The notes beneath the pieces were generated by a model, which saw nothing but the letters and a program-made list of their open reading frames with translations, searched no databases and was not told the DNA's origin. The position numbers and the translations under genes are program-made. Shown piece after piece: positions 9,054 through 17,461 of a stretch of 52,820 nucleotides of DNA. How positions within the stretch are numbered: the stretch's first letter is position 1; each line of letters starts with the position of its first letter. Source of the DNA: Acidobacteriota bacterium (GTDB lineage: Bacteria; Acidobacteriota; Terriglobia; Bryobacterales; Bryobacteraceae); assembly GCA_029776225.1 (NCBI GenBank), contig JAKOTR010000085.1, positions 1 through 52,820 of the forward strand. Direction: 5' to 3'.

Positions 9054-10958
9054 ATGTCACTGACCACGAGGCTGCGTCTTTTCATCATCGCGCTGATGGT
9101 GTCGGTCATCAGCGCCCTCTCGGCGCTGTACCTTTACAGCCTCGGCGGCGCCACCTTCGACGACATTCTCCGGCGCGCGCAGGTTGACGCCCAGCAGGTC
9201 AAGAACTTCATGGATCAGCGCCTCCGCGAGAAGATGGCGCAAATGCCTCCTCCCGCGGATATCGAGGAGACCAAGCGGCTCTGGACCGAGCTGATCTCCA
9301 CCGACGCCGAGTTCGCCCAGTTTCTTGAGAACTGGACGGCAAACACGCAGGTGATCATCGAAATCCTCGTAGCCGACGCAAACGGCCGCATTCTGGCGGA
9401 TTCCATTCCTTCCCGGGTCGGCCACCGCGTCTACCCTCTTCCGGATTTCACCGAATGGGTGAAGAAGAGCCTCTGGGCGCGGCTGATCGAGATCTTCTCG
9501 CAGATGCGCGATTACGAGGTCACGCTCCCGCTCGGCGTCGCCGCCGACAACAACCAGCCGGTGTTCACCATCAAGGTGGTTCTGTCCTCGGTCTTTCTGC
9601 GCGGCGCCGTGTACCCGTATATCCGCAGCATCGCGCTGATTTTCCTCGGGGCGCTGCTGCTGTCGATGCTGCTCGCCGTCGTGGTTTCGAACCTCGCGCT
9701 GAGGCCGCTGGCCGGAATCAGCAAGACGATTGACCGCATCAGCCGCGGCGAGTTCGCCAAACATCCGCTAGCTTCCGAAAGCAAGGAATACGCCGCCGTG
9801 CAGTCAAAGCTCAACCTGCTCGGACAGCAGTTCCACGGCGCGCGGCAAGACGCCATCCAACTGCGCAGCAACATCGAGCAGTTGCTGGAGAAGCTGGAGG
9901 AGGTCGTCTTTCTGTTCGACCGTGACGACAAGCTGGTCATGGCCGGACGCGCCGCCGAGCGCCTGCTGGGCCGCGGCCGGTGGGAGATCATGGGGCGTTC
10001 CCTGACCGAGCTGTTTCCGCCCACTTCGGCCCTCGGCGTGGCCATCCGCAACGCCATCGAGCTGCGCCAGCCGCTCAAGGATTTGCCGCTCACGTTCGAG
10101 CGCGACGGCGGCCAGAGCACGCGGCTGCTGGTGAACGTCGAAATGCTCGAGGCCTTCCCCGATCATCAGCGCATCGGCACGCTGATCACCTTGCGCGACG
10201 CGGAAACCAGGCGGCAGATCCAGTCCCAGCTCGACGTTTCGGCCCGGCTGGCCGCCATCAGCAGGCTCACCGGAGGCGTGGCGCACGAGATCAAGAACCC
10301 GCTTCAGGCCATCACCGTCCATCTCGAGCTGCTCCGCTCAAAACTGGCCCGCGAATTTGACATCGTGGAGCCGGAAATCGACACGATTGCGCGGGAAATT
10401 CAGCGCCTCGACCGCGTGGTGAAGACATTTTTGGATTTCACTCGCCCCATCGACTTGAAGATGGCCGAGGTCGAGATGGCCAGCCTCGCGCGCGAGGTCG
10501 AGGCCCTGGTCAAGCCCTCGGCGGAGCGCCAGAAAGTCAGAGTCGAACTCGACATCGACCCCTCGGAAGTCTGGGTACACGGCGATCGCGACCTGCTGCA
10601 GCAGGCCGTGCTCAACGTGGTCGTCAACGGAGTCGAGGCGATGAAGAACGGCGGGCGCCTCGGCATCGAACTCCGCCAGACGAACGGCGAGTGCTGCCTC
10701 ACAATTTCCGATGAAGGCGTGGGAATTCCGCCGGAAATTCGTGAGAAAATCTTCAACTTGTATTACAGTACAAAGGGAAAAGGCTCGGGTATCGGACTGG
10801 CCATGACTTTCCGCGTCATCCAGTTGCATAATGGTACTATCGATTTCACAAGCGAGCCTGGCAAGGGAACAACGTTCCGGCTGCGGCTTCCGGCGATCGA
10901 GAAAGAACCGTTGCGTAGCGCCTACACCACAGCCGGGGACAACAGACCGGGGCGGTAG
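9054..10958 (+). CDS. sensor histidine kinase, partner of the NtrC-type regulator
   Basis: 634 residues. TM1 is about 8-29 and TM2 about 190-215, bracketing a periplasmic sensor domain of about 160 residues. HAMP follows (LRPLAGISKTIDRISRGEF, 216-234), then a PAS-like domain (about 275-385), HisKA with phospho-acceptor His411 (GGVAHEIKNPLQA) and a HATPase domain: N box NVVVNGVEAM (521-530), G1 SDEGVGIPPE and G2 GKGSGIGLAM. It autophosphorylates at His411 and should pass the phosphate to Asp56 of the preceding regulator. The layout matches NtrB/AtoS/ZraS-like kinases. The sensed signal is unknown. Its start ATG is preceded by a weak AGGG. Confidence 0.94.
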   Translation: MSLTTRLRLFIIALMVSVISALSALYLYSLGGATFDDILRRAQVDAQQVKNFMDQRLREKMAQMPPPADIEETKRLWTELISTDAEFAQFLENWTANTQVIIEILVADANGRILADSIPSRVGHRVYPLPDFTEWVKKSLWARLIEIFSQMRDYEVTLPLGVAADNNQPVFTIKVVLSSVFLRGAVYPYIRSIALIFLGALLLSMLLAVVVSNLALRPLAGISKTIDRISRGEFAKHPLASESKEYAAVQSKLNLLGQQFHGARQDAIQLRSNIEQLLEKLEEVVFLFDRDDKLVMAGRAAERLLGRGRWEIMGRSLTELFPPTSALGVAIRNAIELRQPLKDLPLTFERDGGQSTRLLVNVEMLEAFPDHQRIGTLITLRDAETRRQIQSQLDVSARLAAISRLTGGVAHEIKNPLQAITVHLELLRSKLAREFDIVEPEIDTIAREIQRLDRVVKTFLDFTRPIDLKMAEVEMASLAREVEALVKPSAERQKVRVELDIDPSEVWVHGDRDLLQQAVLNVVVNGVEAMKNGGRLGIELRQTNGECCLTISDEGVGIPPEIREKIFNLYYSTKGKGSGIGLAMTFRVIQLHNGTIDFTSEPGKGTTFRLRLPAIEKEPLRSAYTTAGDNRPGR

Positions 10959-10984
10959 CCGAGGTCGTGGGATACCGGCGGGAC

Positions 10985-11578
10985 ATGAAGGGCATCAAGA
11001 TCTGCGCGATCGCGGCGATGTTGGCCGTGATCTTGGTGTCTTCATCGTGCGGCGTTTTCCGGCGCTCGAAGGACACCGCTAAGGCCTCCGCACCCCGGTC
11101 CGTGTTGATCCTGCCGCCGCCCAAAGAGCCCCCCATCCAGACTGTTTCGCTTTCTTCGCCTCCCGAATTGGCCCCGCAGGAGCCCGGAGCGTGGATGCCG
11201 CCGCCAACCGAGGAGAGATTCCCCCCTGCGCCACAGCCTCCTAAGCGCGCCCGCGTCAGGGAAACGGCCGAGGCGCCGGCCGCGCAGCCTGAACCGGCGG
11301 CGCCGCTGGCCCAGGTTCCCCAGCTCGAGCAGATCCTCACCCCCGAACAGCAGCAGGCCTACAACGATGAGATCGATCGCAATATCATGCGCGCACAGCG
11401 CACGGTCGCCGCTCTCGACGGGCGCCGCCTCAGCGGCGAGCAGCGGACCTACCTCGATCGCATCCGCACCTTCCTCCAGCAGGCTTCGGAAGCGCGCAAG
11501 AGCGACCTTTTCCGCGCCAGAAACCTCGCCGAACGCGCCAGCCTTCTGGCCGAGGACCTCGCCAAGAGCCTGCAATAG
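10985..11578 (+). CDS. lipoprotein with proline-rich linker and helical C-terminal domain
   Basis: 197 residues from the ATG at 10985; an in-frame GTG lies 18 nt upstream at 10967. The N terminus KGIKICAIAAMLAVILVSSSCG is a lipoprotein signal with lipobox SSSC, so the mature protein is lipid-anchored. A Pro/Ala-rich disordered region follows (about 35-115), then a C-terminal three-helix-like domain from TPEQQQAYNDEID to SLLAEDLAKSLQ. The same kind of helical tail, with small-residue and Arg/Glu heptads, ends the predicted pseudokinase at 36.8-38.6 kb. It starts 26 nt after the histidine kinase stop and is probably co-transcribed with the two-component pair. Function unknown. Confidence 0.75.
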   Translation: MKGIKICAIAAMLAVILVSSSCGVFRRSKDTAKASAPRSVLILPPPKEPPIQTVSLSSPPELAPQEPGAWMPPPTEERFPPAPQPPKRARVRETAEAPAAQPEPAAPLAQVPQLEQILTPEQQQAYNDEIDRNIMRAQRTVAALDGRRLSGEQRTYLDRIRTFLQQASEARKSDLFRARNLAERASLLAEDLAKSLQ

Positions 11579-11656
11579 GAACCGCTCCTGCCGAAAACGC
11601 CCCGGTGACCGCCGTCACTGACTTACTCCGTCCCAAGGCGATACAACGGAAGGGAG

Positions 11657-11989
11657 ATGACAGACCAATACAAGTTCATCCAGGACATCCGCGAACAGGC
11701 GCGAGTGCCTGAGAACGGAATTCTCAGCCAGACAATTCACGGAGACGATAAAACACGGATCATTCTGTTCGGTTTCGCCGCCGGACAGGAACTGACGGCC
11801 CACACCGCGCCCTACCCGGCCACGCTTACATTCCTCAAGGGAGAAGCCTCTTTGCAGCTCGGCTCGGACCAACGGGAAGCCTCGGAAGGAACCTTTGTCT
11901 ACATGGCCCCGTATCTCGAGCACGGAATCAAGGCAAAAACCGACGTCGTGATGTTGCTGACGATGATCAAGCAGAGGGAAGCGAAGTAG
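11657..11989 (+). CDS. small cupin-domain protein
   Basis: 110 residues forming a single conserved beta-barrel cupin. FAAGQELTAHTAPYPATLTFLKGEA gives the first cupin motif, with a possible metal ligand His in TAHTAP, and GTFVYMAPYLEHGIKAKTD gives the second, with His in LEHGI. The ligand set is sparse compared with enzymatic cupins, so it may be a metal-binding sensor or a small dioxygenase/isomerase-like protein; the role is unknown. AAGGGAG directly before the ATG is a Shine-Dalgarno candidate. It ends against a strong hairpin shared with the convergent OmpA-like gene. Confidence 0.8.
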   Translation: MTDQYKFIQDIREQARVPENGILSQTIHGDDKTRIILFGFAAGQELTAHTAPYPATLTFLKGEASLQLGSDQREASEGTFVYMAPYLEHGIKAKTDVVMLLTMIKQREAK

Positions 11990-11997
11990 GAGGGAAA

Positions 11998-12041
11998 CTC
12001 CCGGCGCCCATCGCACCGTTGCTCGCGACGGGCGCCGGGAG
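11998..12041. terminator. hairpin between convergent genes
   Basis: A perfect 12-bp stem is formed by CTCCCGGCGCCC (11998-12009) and GGGCGCCGGGAG (12030-12041) around a 20-nt loop. There is no T-tract on either side, so it is a structural or bidirectional terminator candidate rather than a canonical one. Confidence 0.6.
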
Positions 12042-12060
12042 GACTAGGAGAATCGATTGC

Positions 12061-12825
12061 TTACGGTTGAGGAGTCATCGCCTGCGCGGAGGTGGCGGTT
12101 GCCACTGAGTTTTCGGGAACCCATACCTTCACGACCACGCGCCGCTGCTCCCTGGGGCTCATGGCTTCTCCGCCCTGCGTGGGCGAATACTCGCCAAGGC
12201 CGATCATGTGAATCCGGCGAAGCGGAATGTTGCGGTCAACAAGGTAACGCACAACGGCATCCGCTCGACGGCGGCTGAGCGCCAGGTTGTAATCGCTCGG
12301 CCCGGACCTGTCCGTGAAACCTTCGACTTCCAACACGTAGCGGGTCATGCCGCTGGTCTGCTGGACGATCTGATCAAGCTTGGCTTTCGCTTCCGGCGTC
12401 AACTCGTAACGGTTGAACCCGAAGAGCACGTCCTCGGCAGTGATCAGCTTGTAGTTTTCCATGTTTTGAAAGGCGGTGGTCAGGGTGCCGATTTTTCCCT
12501 GGTTTTCCCGCGCCATTTCCGTGGCATTGCGCGCAGCCTCGCCGGCTTGAACGGCCTTGGCGTCGGCTTCTTGCGCCGCACGGGCGGCTTCGTTGGCTCT
12601 GTTTTCTACTGTCATCACGCGCTCTTCCACGCGCGAGATATCTTTTTGTTCTTTGGCCTCAAGCGAAGCCAGCGCTTCAGAATGCTTCTGGTCGACCTCT
12701 TCCACACGCTGCTGAATGGGGGTGGTCTGCTGGCGCACGTATTTCTTCGTGGCGCAACCAGTGCTCGTAAAAGCAAAGAGCATTATCAGACCGCTCAGGC
12801 CCACCAAAGTGTTTGAGGTTTTCAT
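12061..12825 (-). CDS. OmpA-family peptidoglycan-binding lipoprotein
   Basis: 254 residues. Residues 1-24 are a lipoprotein signal with lipobox STGC (FAFTSTGCATKKYV). A long coiled coil (about 35-110, many Ala/Glu/Arg heptads) separates the lipid anchor from a C-terminal OmpA-like domain (about 125-240) with DVLFGFNRYELTPEAKAKL and the diaminopimelate-contacting signature GFTDRSG...YNLALSRRRA. It likely tethers the outer membrane to peptidoglycan, Pal-like but with a longer spacer. A clear GGAGG lies 7-8 nt upstream of the ATG. It is convergent with the cupin gene. Confidence 0.9.
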   Translation of the reverse strand: MKTSNTLVGLSGLIMLFAFTSTGCATKKYVRQQTTPIQQRVEEVDQKHSEALASLEAKEQKDISRVEERVMTVENRANEAARAAQEADAKAVQAGEAARNATEMARENQGKIGTLTTAFQNMENYKLITAEDVLFGFNRYELTPEAKAKLDQIVQQTSGMTRYVLEVEGFTDRSGPSDYNLALSRRRADAVVRYLVDRNIPLRRIHMIGLGEYSPTQGGEAMSPREQRRVVVKVWVPENSVATATSAQAMTPQP

Positions 12826-13109
12826 GTCTGCCTCCCGTCGCCAACTTAGGCACGTGTAGGGCCACTCATCGCTGGGTGTGTAGATGATTGAGGTACAAAG
12901 GATTTAGAATTCCCCAGCGCACCTGTCGAGAATGAGAATTTTGCTCGTCCGGCGTTTTAAACTGGAAAATTTTTCCTGATCGCCCCTCTGGTGATAACCA
13001 ACGTTAACCCTATGATTTCAGGTCCGGAGGGGCCGGCCCAACCCCGTTTCCCCACCGCTTCTCGCGGCCAGACCGGCGCTCTCACTCCGGAACCCGACTC
13101 CCACGCCGT

Positions 13110-14054
13110 TTACAGGCGCAATCCGGCTTCCAATCGGAATGTCGGACGGTCGAACGCCCCCCAGGCGTACTTGTAGGCTTCGCCCCCACGCAGGAAATCC
13201 GCCTCCAGGCAGCCCGCCCGGGCCGCTTGTTCGAAGGCAAGCCCAAGGACGACGGTGCCGGGGCTGAAGCGCGCCGCGGCGGGGTCGAACCCGTTCAGGT
13301 AGGTCCAGATGCGCTGGTGTCCTTGAAAGCCGTAGAGTAAGGCCGCAAGCGAGCCCTCGCGCCGCACTCCGCAGAGCAGCAGGCGGCCGCTGGCCATCAA
13401 TCCGGTTGCGGCGCGGCGGTGAAACGCCTGGATGAGGGGATCGGCAAGCACGCCGGGCTGGCCGCGCCGGGTCCACCGGGCGCTGTGCAGCCGGAACAGA
13501 GCCTCGAGGTATTCATCCAGCGTTCCAGGCGAGGCGTTCTCCAGCGGACCGAAATGGCGGCTGTAACGCCGGATATTGTGCCGGATGCCGCGATGATCAT
13601 CGCCGAGCGGCAGCGGTAGAGCCGGGCATAGCGCGCAGGGCTCCACGCGGGCGTCAAGGCGCTGGGGCAGGCCTTCCAGCAGCAGCGAGCCGGAGCGCAG
13701 GTCGGTGAACTCGCAGCGGCGCCACGGCAGCCGCAGCAGGTGTTCCCAAAGGAGCTCTTCGACGCCGCCACGGCACTCCGGTTCAACAAGCACGTCAAGA
13801 TAGTCGGAAATGCCTGCGCCGAGGAGTCTCAGCACGCCTCCTTCGATCCAGAACGGGGCCACGCCGGCCAGCGTCCCGCCCGCGCGGAAGGCAAACACGG
13901 CGAGTTGTCCCGCGCCGAACGACTCCCACCAGGGCAGCAGCCATTCGGGCGTCTGAAACGGCGTGGCCGATGGACAGCGGTCCCACAGCGCGGACCATTC
14001 CGGGCCGAGGCTTTCCAACTCCCGCGCTGTTTTGATCTCCTGGACCGAAATCAT
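13110..14054 (-). CDS. GNAT-fold acyltransferase, CelD/BcsL family
   Basis: 314 residues from the ATG at 14054, which overlaps the stop of the upstream glycosyltransferase as ATGA; longer in-frame starts are unlikely. The sequence has the pattern of the double-GNAT CelD/BcsL acyltransferases: SATPFQTPEWLLPWWESFG near the N terminus, IRHNIRRYSRHFG in the middle, GVRREGSLAALLYGFQGHQRIWTYLNGFDP, and a C-terminal DFLRGGEAYKYAWG. Relatives with this motif are thought to acylate surface polysaccharides. It is the last gene of the seven-gene operon and fits a finishing acylation step. The acceptor is unknown. Confidence 0.82.
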   Translation of the reverse strand: MISVQEIKTARELESLGPEWSALWDRCPSATPFQTPEWLLPWWESFGAGQLAVFAFRAGGTLAGVAPFWIEGGVLRLLGAGISDYLDVLVEPECRGGVEELLWEHLLRLPWRRCEFTDLRSGSLLLEGLPQRLDARVEPCALCPALPLPLGDDHRGIRHNIRRYSRHFGPLENASPGTLDEYLEALFRLHSARWTRRGQPGVLADPLIQAFHRRAATGLMASGRLLLCGVRREGSLAALLYGFQGHQRIWTYLNGFDPAAARFSPGTVVLGLAFEQAARAGCLEADFLRGGEAYKYAWGAFDRPTFRLEAGLRL

Positions 14055-15022
14055 GCGCCCGCCAGCCGCTCGTAGAGGTCGAAATATTCGCGGATCGTAC
14101 GCGAAGCCGCAAAACGCTGGCAGGCGGCGCGGCGGCATACGGCAGGATCGAGAGCGCCCGCCGCGAGGATGGCTTCAGCCATTTCTTCTTCGCTCGATAC
14201 GAGAAACCCCGTCTTGCCGTGCTCGACGATTTCGCGCAGCGCGCCGGCTGGATACGCGACGACGGGCGTGCCGCAGGCGAGGGCCTCCATCGCGGCAAGG
14301 GAACTGGTTTCGGGAACCTGGCTGGGCGCCAGCAGGCACCGCGCGGCGGTCAGCAGGCGGCGCTTGCGCTCGAACCCGGCCGGTCCGAGAAAACGGCTCC
14401 GGGACCCATTCAACCTTGGCAGGAACTCTTCGCGGAAATAGCGCTGGTGCGCCTCGTAGGGATACACCTCTCCGGCGATAAGTAGCGGCACACGCGCGCG
14501 GGCTGCCGCGCCGATGGCGATATGAAAACCCTTCTCCGGACAAATGCGGCCAAGGCATAGCGCGAAACCGCGCTTCCGCACACGGCTGCGCAACCGGTGG
14601 ACGGGAACGCCGTTCGCTATGTAGGGCAATATGCGAGGATCGTCTGGCCAGGTTTCGCGCTGCGTGGCCGAGACGCAATTGAACCACGTGTTCGGGCGGG
14701 TAGTTTCCAGCGGATCGCGCGGATACCAGGACCGCGGCACGTGCAAAGTGACGAGCACGGGTGGACCCGGGGGCGGCAGGTGAGCGGCGAAATCCTGGCC
14801 GTGCATGTGGACCATGTCGACCGGCCCCTGCTTAAGCGCTTCGCGGACGCTCGCGGCGAGGATGCCCGAAACCCGCGAGCCCTCGCAAGCCACTACGATC
14901 GAGCGGTGTCCCGCGCGCGTCAAAGCGTCGTCGAGCATCGCCAGAACCTGCTCGGCGCCCCCGGCGGTTTCCGGACGCACCGCCGAAAGCGAGTAGGCGA
15001 CGCTAAGGACCGTGAGTCTCAT
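14051..15022 (-). CDS. family 4 glycosyltransferase
   Basis: 323 residues with the GT-B fold of GT4 retaining glycosyltransferases: an N-terminal glycine-rich acceptor-side loop (RPETAGGAEQVLAML), the linker LCLGRICPEKGFHIAI, and the C-terminal donor site with the EX7E motif (PETSSLAAMEALACGTPVVAY). It transfers a sugar from an activated donor in the cytoplasm. It is slightly shorter than typical GT4 enzymes. It lies 36 nt downstream of the deacetylase, and its stop overlaps the acyltransferase start (ATGA), indicating translational coupling. Neighbouring deacetylase and nucleotidyltransferase genes suggest a GlcNAc-containing or modified sugar pathway. Confidence 0.9.
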   Translation of the reverse strand: MRLTVLSVAYSLSAVRPETAGGAEQVLAMLDDALTRAGHRSIVVACEGSRVSGILAASVREALKQGPVDMVHMHGQDFAAHLPPPGPPVLVTLHVPRSWYPRDPLETTRPNTWFNCVSATQRETWPDDPRILPYIANGVPVHRLRSRVRKRGFALCLGRICPEKGFHIAIGAAARARVPLLIAGEVYPYEAHQRYFREEFLPRLNGSRSRFLGPAGFERKRRLLTAARCLLAPSQVPETSSLAAMEALACGTPVVAYPAGALREIVEHGKTGFLVSSEEEMAEAILAAGALDPAVCRRAACQRFAASRTIREYFDLYERLAGA

Positions 15023-15058
15023 AAAGCCAGGCAGGGCCGGTGGGCAACTACGCGAAAC

Positions 15059-15793
15059 TCATAGCGCGGCCAGAGCGGCGCGGGCGCACTCCAGCCATTC
15101 GCCGCTGTTCATACCCCACTGAAACGCGTCGTAGTGAATCTCCTCGGCCGGTGGCCGGGTGAAATCGTAGCGCGGCGCGGTGCGAATCCGCTCGACATCG
15201 CAGCGGAAAGGCCGCAGCGTCTCGCGCTGGCTTTCAAAGCAATCGATCATGCGCTGCTTTCGCTCGCGCGCCTCGCGGGAAAGTACGACAGTCGTGACGC
15301 CCTTTGAGTCCGCAAACTCGCCCGTGATCATCTTCCCTCCCCGGCGGTGATACAGGGCGAACTCTCGAATCATGGGCGGCGACGCGATCATCCGGCAGGC
15401 GGCGTGAACGGCGAAAGCGCACGCGTCGTGGTCCGGGTGCCCGCCCTCGTAGGCGTGCGTATAGACGGCTTCGGGCGCATACTCCCGCAGCACGCCGCAC
15501 ATGCGGCGCGCCAGCCCGGCCAGATCGCGCGAAGCCTCCTGATCCACCACCCCGAGGCAAACCGCTCTCTCGGGCGCGATGCTCGCGATTGCAAGCGCGC
15601 GATGCAGCTCGCGGCGGCGCGCGGCCGCGTACTCCTCGCGCGTGGCAAAGCCTTTGGCGGTGAACTCCCGCGGATCGCGCGGAGCGCCGTCAGTCACGTG
15701 CACGATCCGCAGGTCCGCAAATTCGCGCAATTGGCCGCCGAGGCCTATGGTCTCGTCGTCGGGGTGCGCGGCGATGAGCAGGTTAACGGGCAT
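15059..15793 (-). CDS. PIG-L/LmbE-family deacetylase
   Basis: 244 residues with both metal-binding signatures of the PIG-L family: AHPDDE at 9-14 and HPDH at 119-122 (EGGHPDHDAC). These zinc enzymes remove acetyl groups from N-acetylglucosaminyl conjugates, as in MshB, BshB or GlcNAc-PI deacetylase. In this operon it most likely deacetylates an amino-sugar intermediate made by the glycosyltransferases. The start at 15793 lies inside the 3' end of the permuted glycoside hydrolase gene (11-bp overlap). The length is normal and no residues appear missing. Confidence 0.92.
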   Translation of the reverse strand: MPVNLLIAAHPDDETIGLGGQLREFADLRIVHVTDGAPRDPREFTAKGFATREEYAAARRRELHRALAIASIAPERAVCLGVVDQEASRDLAGLARRMCGVLREYAPEAVYTHAYEGGHPDHDACAFAVHAACRMIASPPMIREFALYHRRGGKMITGEFADSKGVTTVVLSREARERKQRMIDCFESQRETLRPFRCDVERIRTAPRYDFTRPPAEEIHYDAFQWGMNSGEWLECARAALAAL

Positions 15794-16670
15794 AGCAACG
15801 GGTCATCCTGGCGCAGAATTCGGCGTACTCTTCGATGTGGCGCGGCGGGCTGGTGTGATGCGGGCGCAGCCCGCGCGATTCCGGCGTGAAACAGAAAGTC
15901 AGTGTGACCTCGAAATCATCGAGCGCGCTCATTTGCCGGTCAAACCAGCGGAGCGCGTTGGGACGCAGGCTGTCGGCCCAGCTCAGCCCCGTTCGTACGT
16001 GGCGGACTCCGAGCTTCCGCATCCATCGGACTGCGTCGTCCAGGCGGTGGTCCTCAAAGTGGAACCACTGGCAGATCCCAAGCGACGGCGCGAACTGAGG
16101 AAAGTGGGCGAGCGCCCGTTTGGGCGTTCCATCCTCCCGCAGCAGCCCCATGTAGAAATGGCGATAGTAGGAGGAGCCTTCGGCCTCGCGGTGGCGCGTG
16201 GTGGCCGGCCATGCGCGCGGCAAATCGTAAAGGCTGTACCAGTAGATGCGCTCGGAGCGCCCGATCAGCAGTTCGGCGCTGCGCTTCAATCCGAACTCCT
16301 GCACTTCCTCCGCGCCGAAGGTGGAGACGCCCACTTCGGAAACCCACACCGGCAGGGTGGTCACGGCGCGGATCTCATCGAGCTTGTCGGGCCACTCGTG
16401 AATGGTCCAGTGATTCCAGTCGAGAGGGAAGCCGTGCACCGCGACGACATCCACCGCATCCAGCACGCCCTGGCGCGACATGTTGGCGATGAAGCCGGGA
16501 TCGATCGGAGAGATGCCGCCGAGGACGCGCTTAACGCCCGGCGCCTCCGCCCGCACGGCAGCCGAAGCGCACTTCACCATCGCCGCATAGATCTCCCAGT
16601 TGGAATCGAGTTCGAAATCCCAGTGCGAAAGGTTGTTCGGCTCATTCCAGAACATCACCGCTTCGATCAC
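15783..16670 (-). CDS. glycoside hydrolase-like protein with circularly permuted TIM barrel
   Basis: 295 residues. The protein opens at the fourth strand of a clan-A type barrel: FWNEPN (residues 7-12, candidate acid/base Glu10), then HGFPLDWNHW and PVWVSEVG with candidate nucleophile Glu112. After about residue 200 it continues with what are normally the first strands of such enzymes: DHRLDDAVRWMRKLGVRHVR, LSWADSLRP, VTLTFCFTPE, ending EEYAEFCARMTRCYAR, which in ordinary beta-xylosidases leads directly into the NEP strand. This is an apparent circular permutation. Both catalytic Glu are present, so hydrolase or transglycosylase activity is plausible. No signal peptide, so it acts in the cytoplasm. 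The ATG overlaps the methyltransferase stop (ATGA), which argues against a missing 5' end. Confidence 0.75.
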   Translation of the reverse strand: MIEAVMFWNEPNNLSHWDFELDSNWEIYAAMVKCASAAVRAEAPGVKRVLGGISPIDPGFIANMSRQGVLDAVDVVAVHGFPLDWNHWTIHEWPDKLDEIRAVTTLPVWVSEVGVSTFGAEEVQEFGLKRSAELLIGRSERIYWYSLYDLPRAWPATTRHREAEGSSYYRHFYMGLLREDGTPKRALAHFPQFAPSLGICQWFHFEDHRLDDAVRWMRKLGVRHVRTGLSWADSLRPNALRWFDRQMSALDDFEVTLTFCFTPESRGLRPHHTSPPRHIEEYAEFCARMTRCYAR

Positions 16671-17461
16671 GCCCGCCTCCTGCCTGATTTCCGGGGACGC
16701 CGCGGATACACCGCGAGACGCTCGCCGGTAGGGATTTCAACGCGCTTGCAAAGATAAACCTCGGCTTCCGGGCGGCTCAGGATCTCAAACCCGGCGCTGC
16801 GCAGCATGGCTTCCGCGCAAGCACGGTTGGGAATCCACCAGTTGGTGGGATCTTCCGAATATCGTTGCTCGATGAAGTGCAGGCGGGGGAAACCGGGGCG
16901 TTCAAAGATTTCGGTTTCGCCGAACGGGTAATCGCCCTCGACGCGATCCACTTCGTCGCTGCCGCGCAGCATCGACTGAAAAACCAGCAGGTCGCCGGCG
17001 ACGTGCTCGTGCAGCAGGTCCAGCGCGAGCAGCGGATGGCGCAGGTGATATAGCACTCCCAGGAAGAGCACGATGTCGAAGCGCTCGCCGAGCGCGGCGA
17101 CGTCATAGACGGAGAGGTTGCGGAATTCGATGTCGCAGCCGCAGACCTGGGCCGCGAAGCGCGCCTGGGCGAGGTAGCCTTCGTCGTTGTCGATGCCCAC
17201 CACGCGGTCGGCGCCGCGGCGTTTCATTTCGATCGAGTAGTAGCCGGCGTTGCAGCCGACGTCGAGCACGGTCTTGCCCCGCAGATCCGCGGGAAGAGCG
17301 TGCTTGAACTGGCGCCACTTCACCGCCGGGTAATCCCCGAGAAAATGGCCGGGCGCGGTCTGGACTCCACCCAGGTTGAGGTTGTGGAACCACTCGCCAA
17401 GGTCCTGTACACGGCGGCGGATCTCCTCCGCGGTGAGCGTGCTCGCAGGCGCCTGATTCAT
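16667..17461 (-). CDS. SAM-dependent methyltransferase, CmoB-like (TIGR04290-type)
   Basis: 264 residues from the ATG at 17461, which overlaps the nucleotidyltransferase stop as ATGA; the longer reading frame is not supported. A Rossmann methyltransferase core has motif I VLDVGCNAGYYS (65-76), the acidic residue after strand 2 in VVGIDNDEGYL, and FDIVLFLGVLYHLRHP as the post-motif region. The surrounding sequence (FHNLNLGG, HFLGDYPAVKWRQF, NWWIPNRACAEAML) resembles the CmoB/DUF1698 group and, from memory, the TIGR04290 family. CmoB itself uses carboxy-SAM for tRNA, so unusual cofactor use is possible but not shown. Within this operon a sugar or lipid carrier substrate is likelier than tRNA. 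Confidence 0.83.
   Translation of the reverse strand: MNQAPASTLTAEEIRRRVQDLGEWFHNLNLGGVQTAPGHFLGDYPAVKWRQFKHALPADLRGKTVLDVGCNAGYYSIEMKRRGADRVVGIDNDEGYLAQARFAAQVCGCDIEFRNLSVYDVAALGERFDIVLFLGVLYHLRHPLLALDLLHEHVAGDLLVFQSMLRGSDEVDRVEGDYPFGETEIFERPGFPRLHFIEQRYSEDPTNWWIPNRACAEAMLRSAGFEILSRPEAEVYLCKRVEIPTGERLAVYPRRPRKSGRRRA

Noticed and set aside
12826-13109. 284-bp gap upstream of the OmpA-like gene
   Set aside because: Searched for tRNA, hairpins and promoters; only a small GGAAAATTTTTCC palindrome is seen, nothing supportable.
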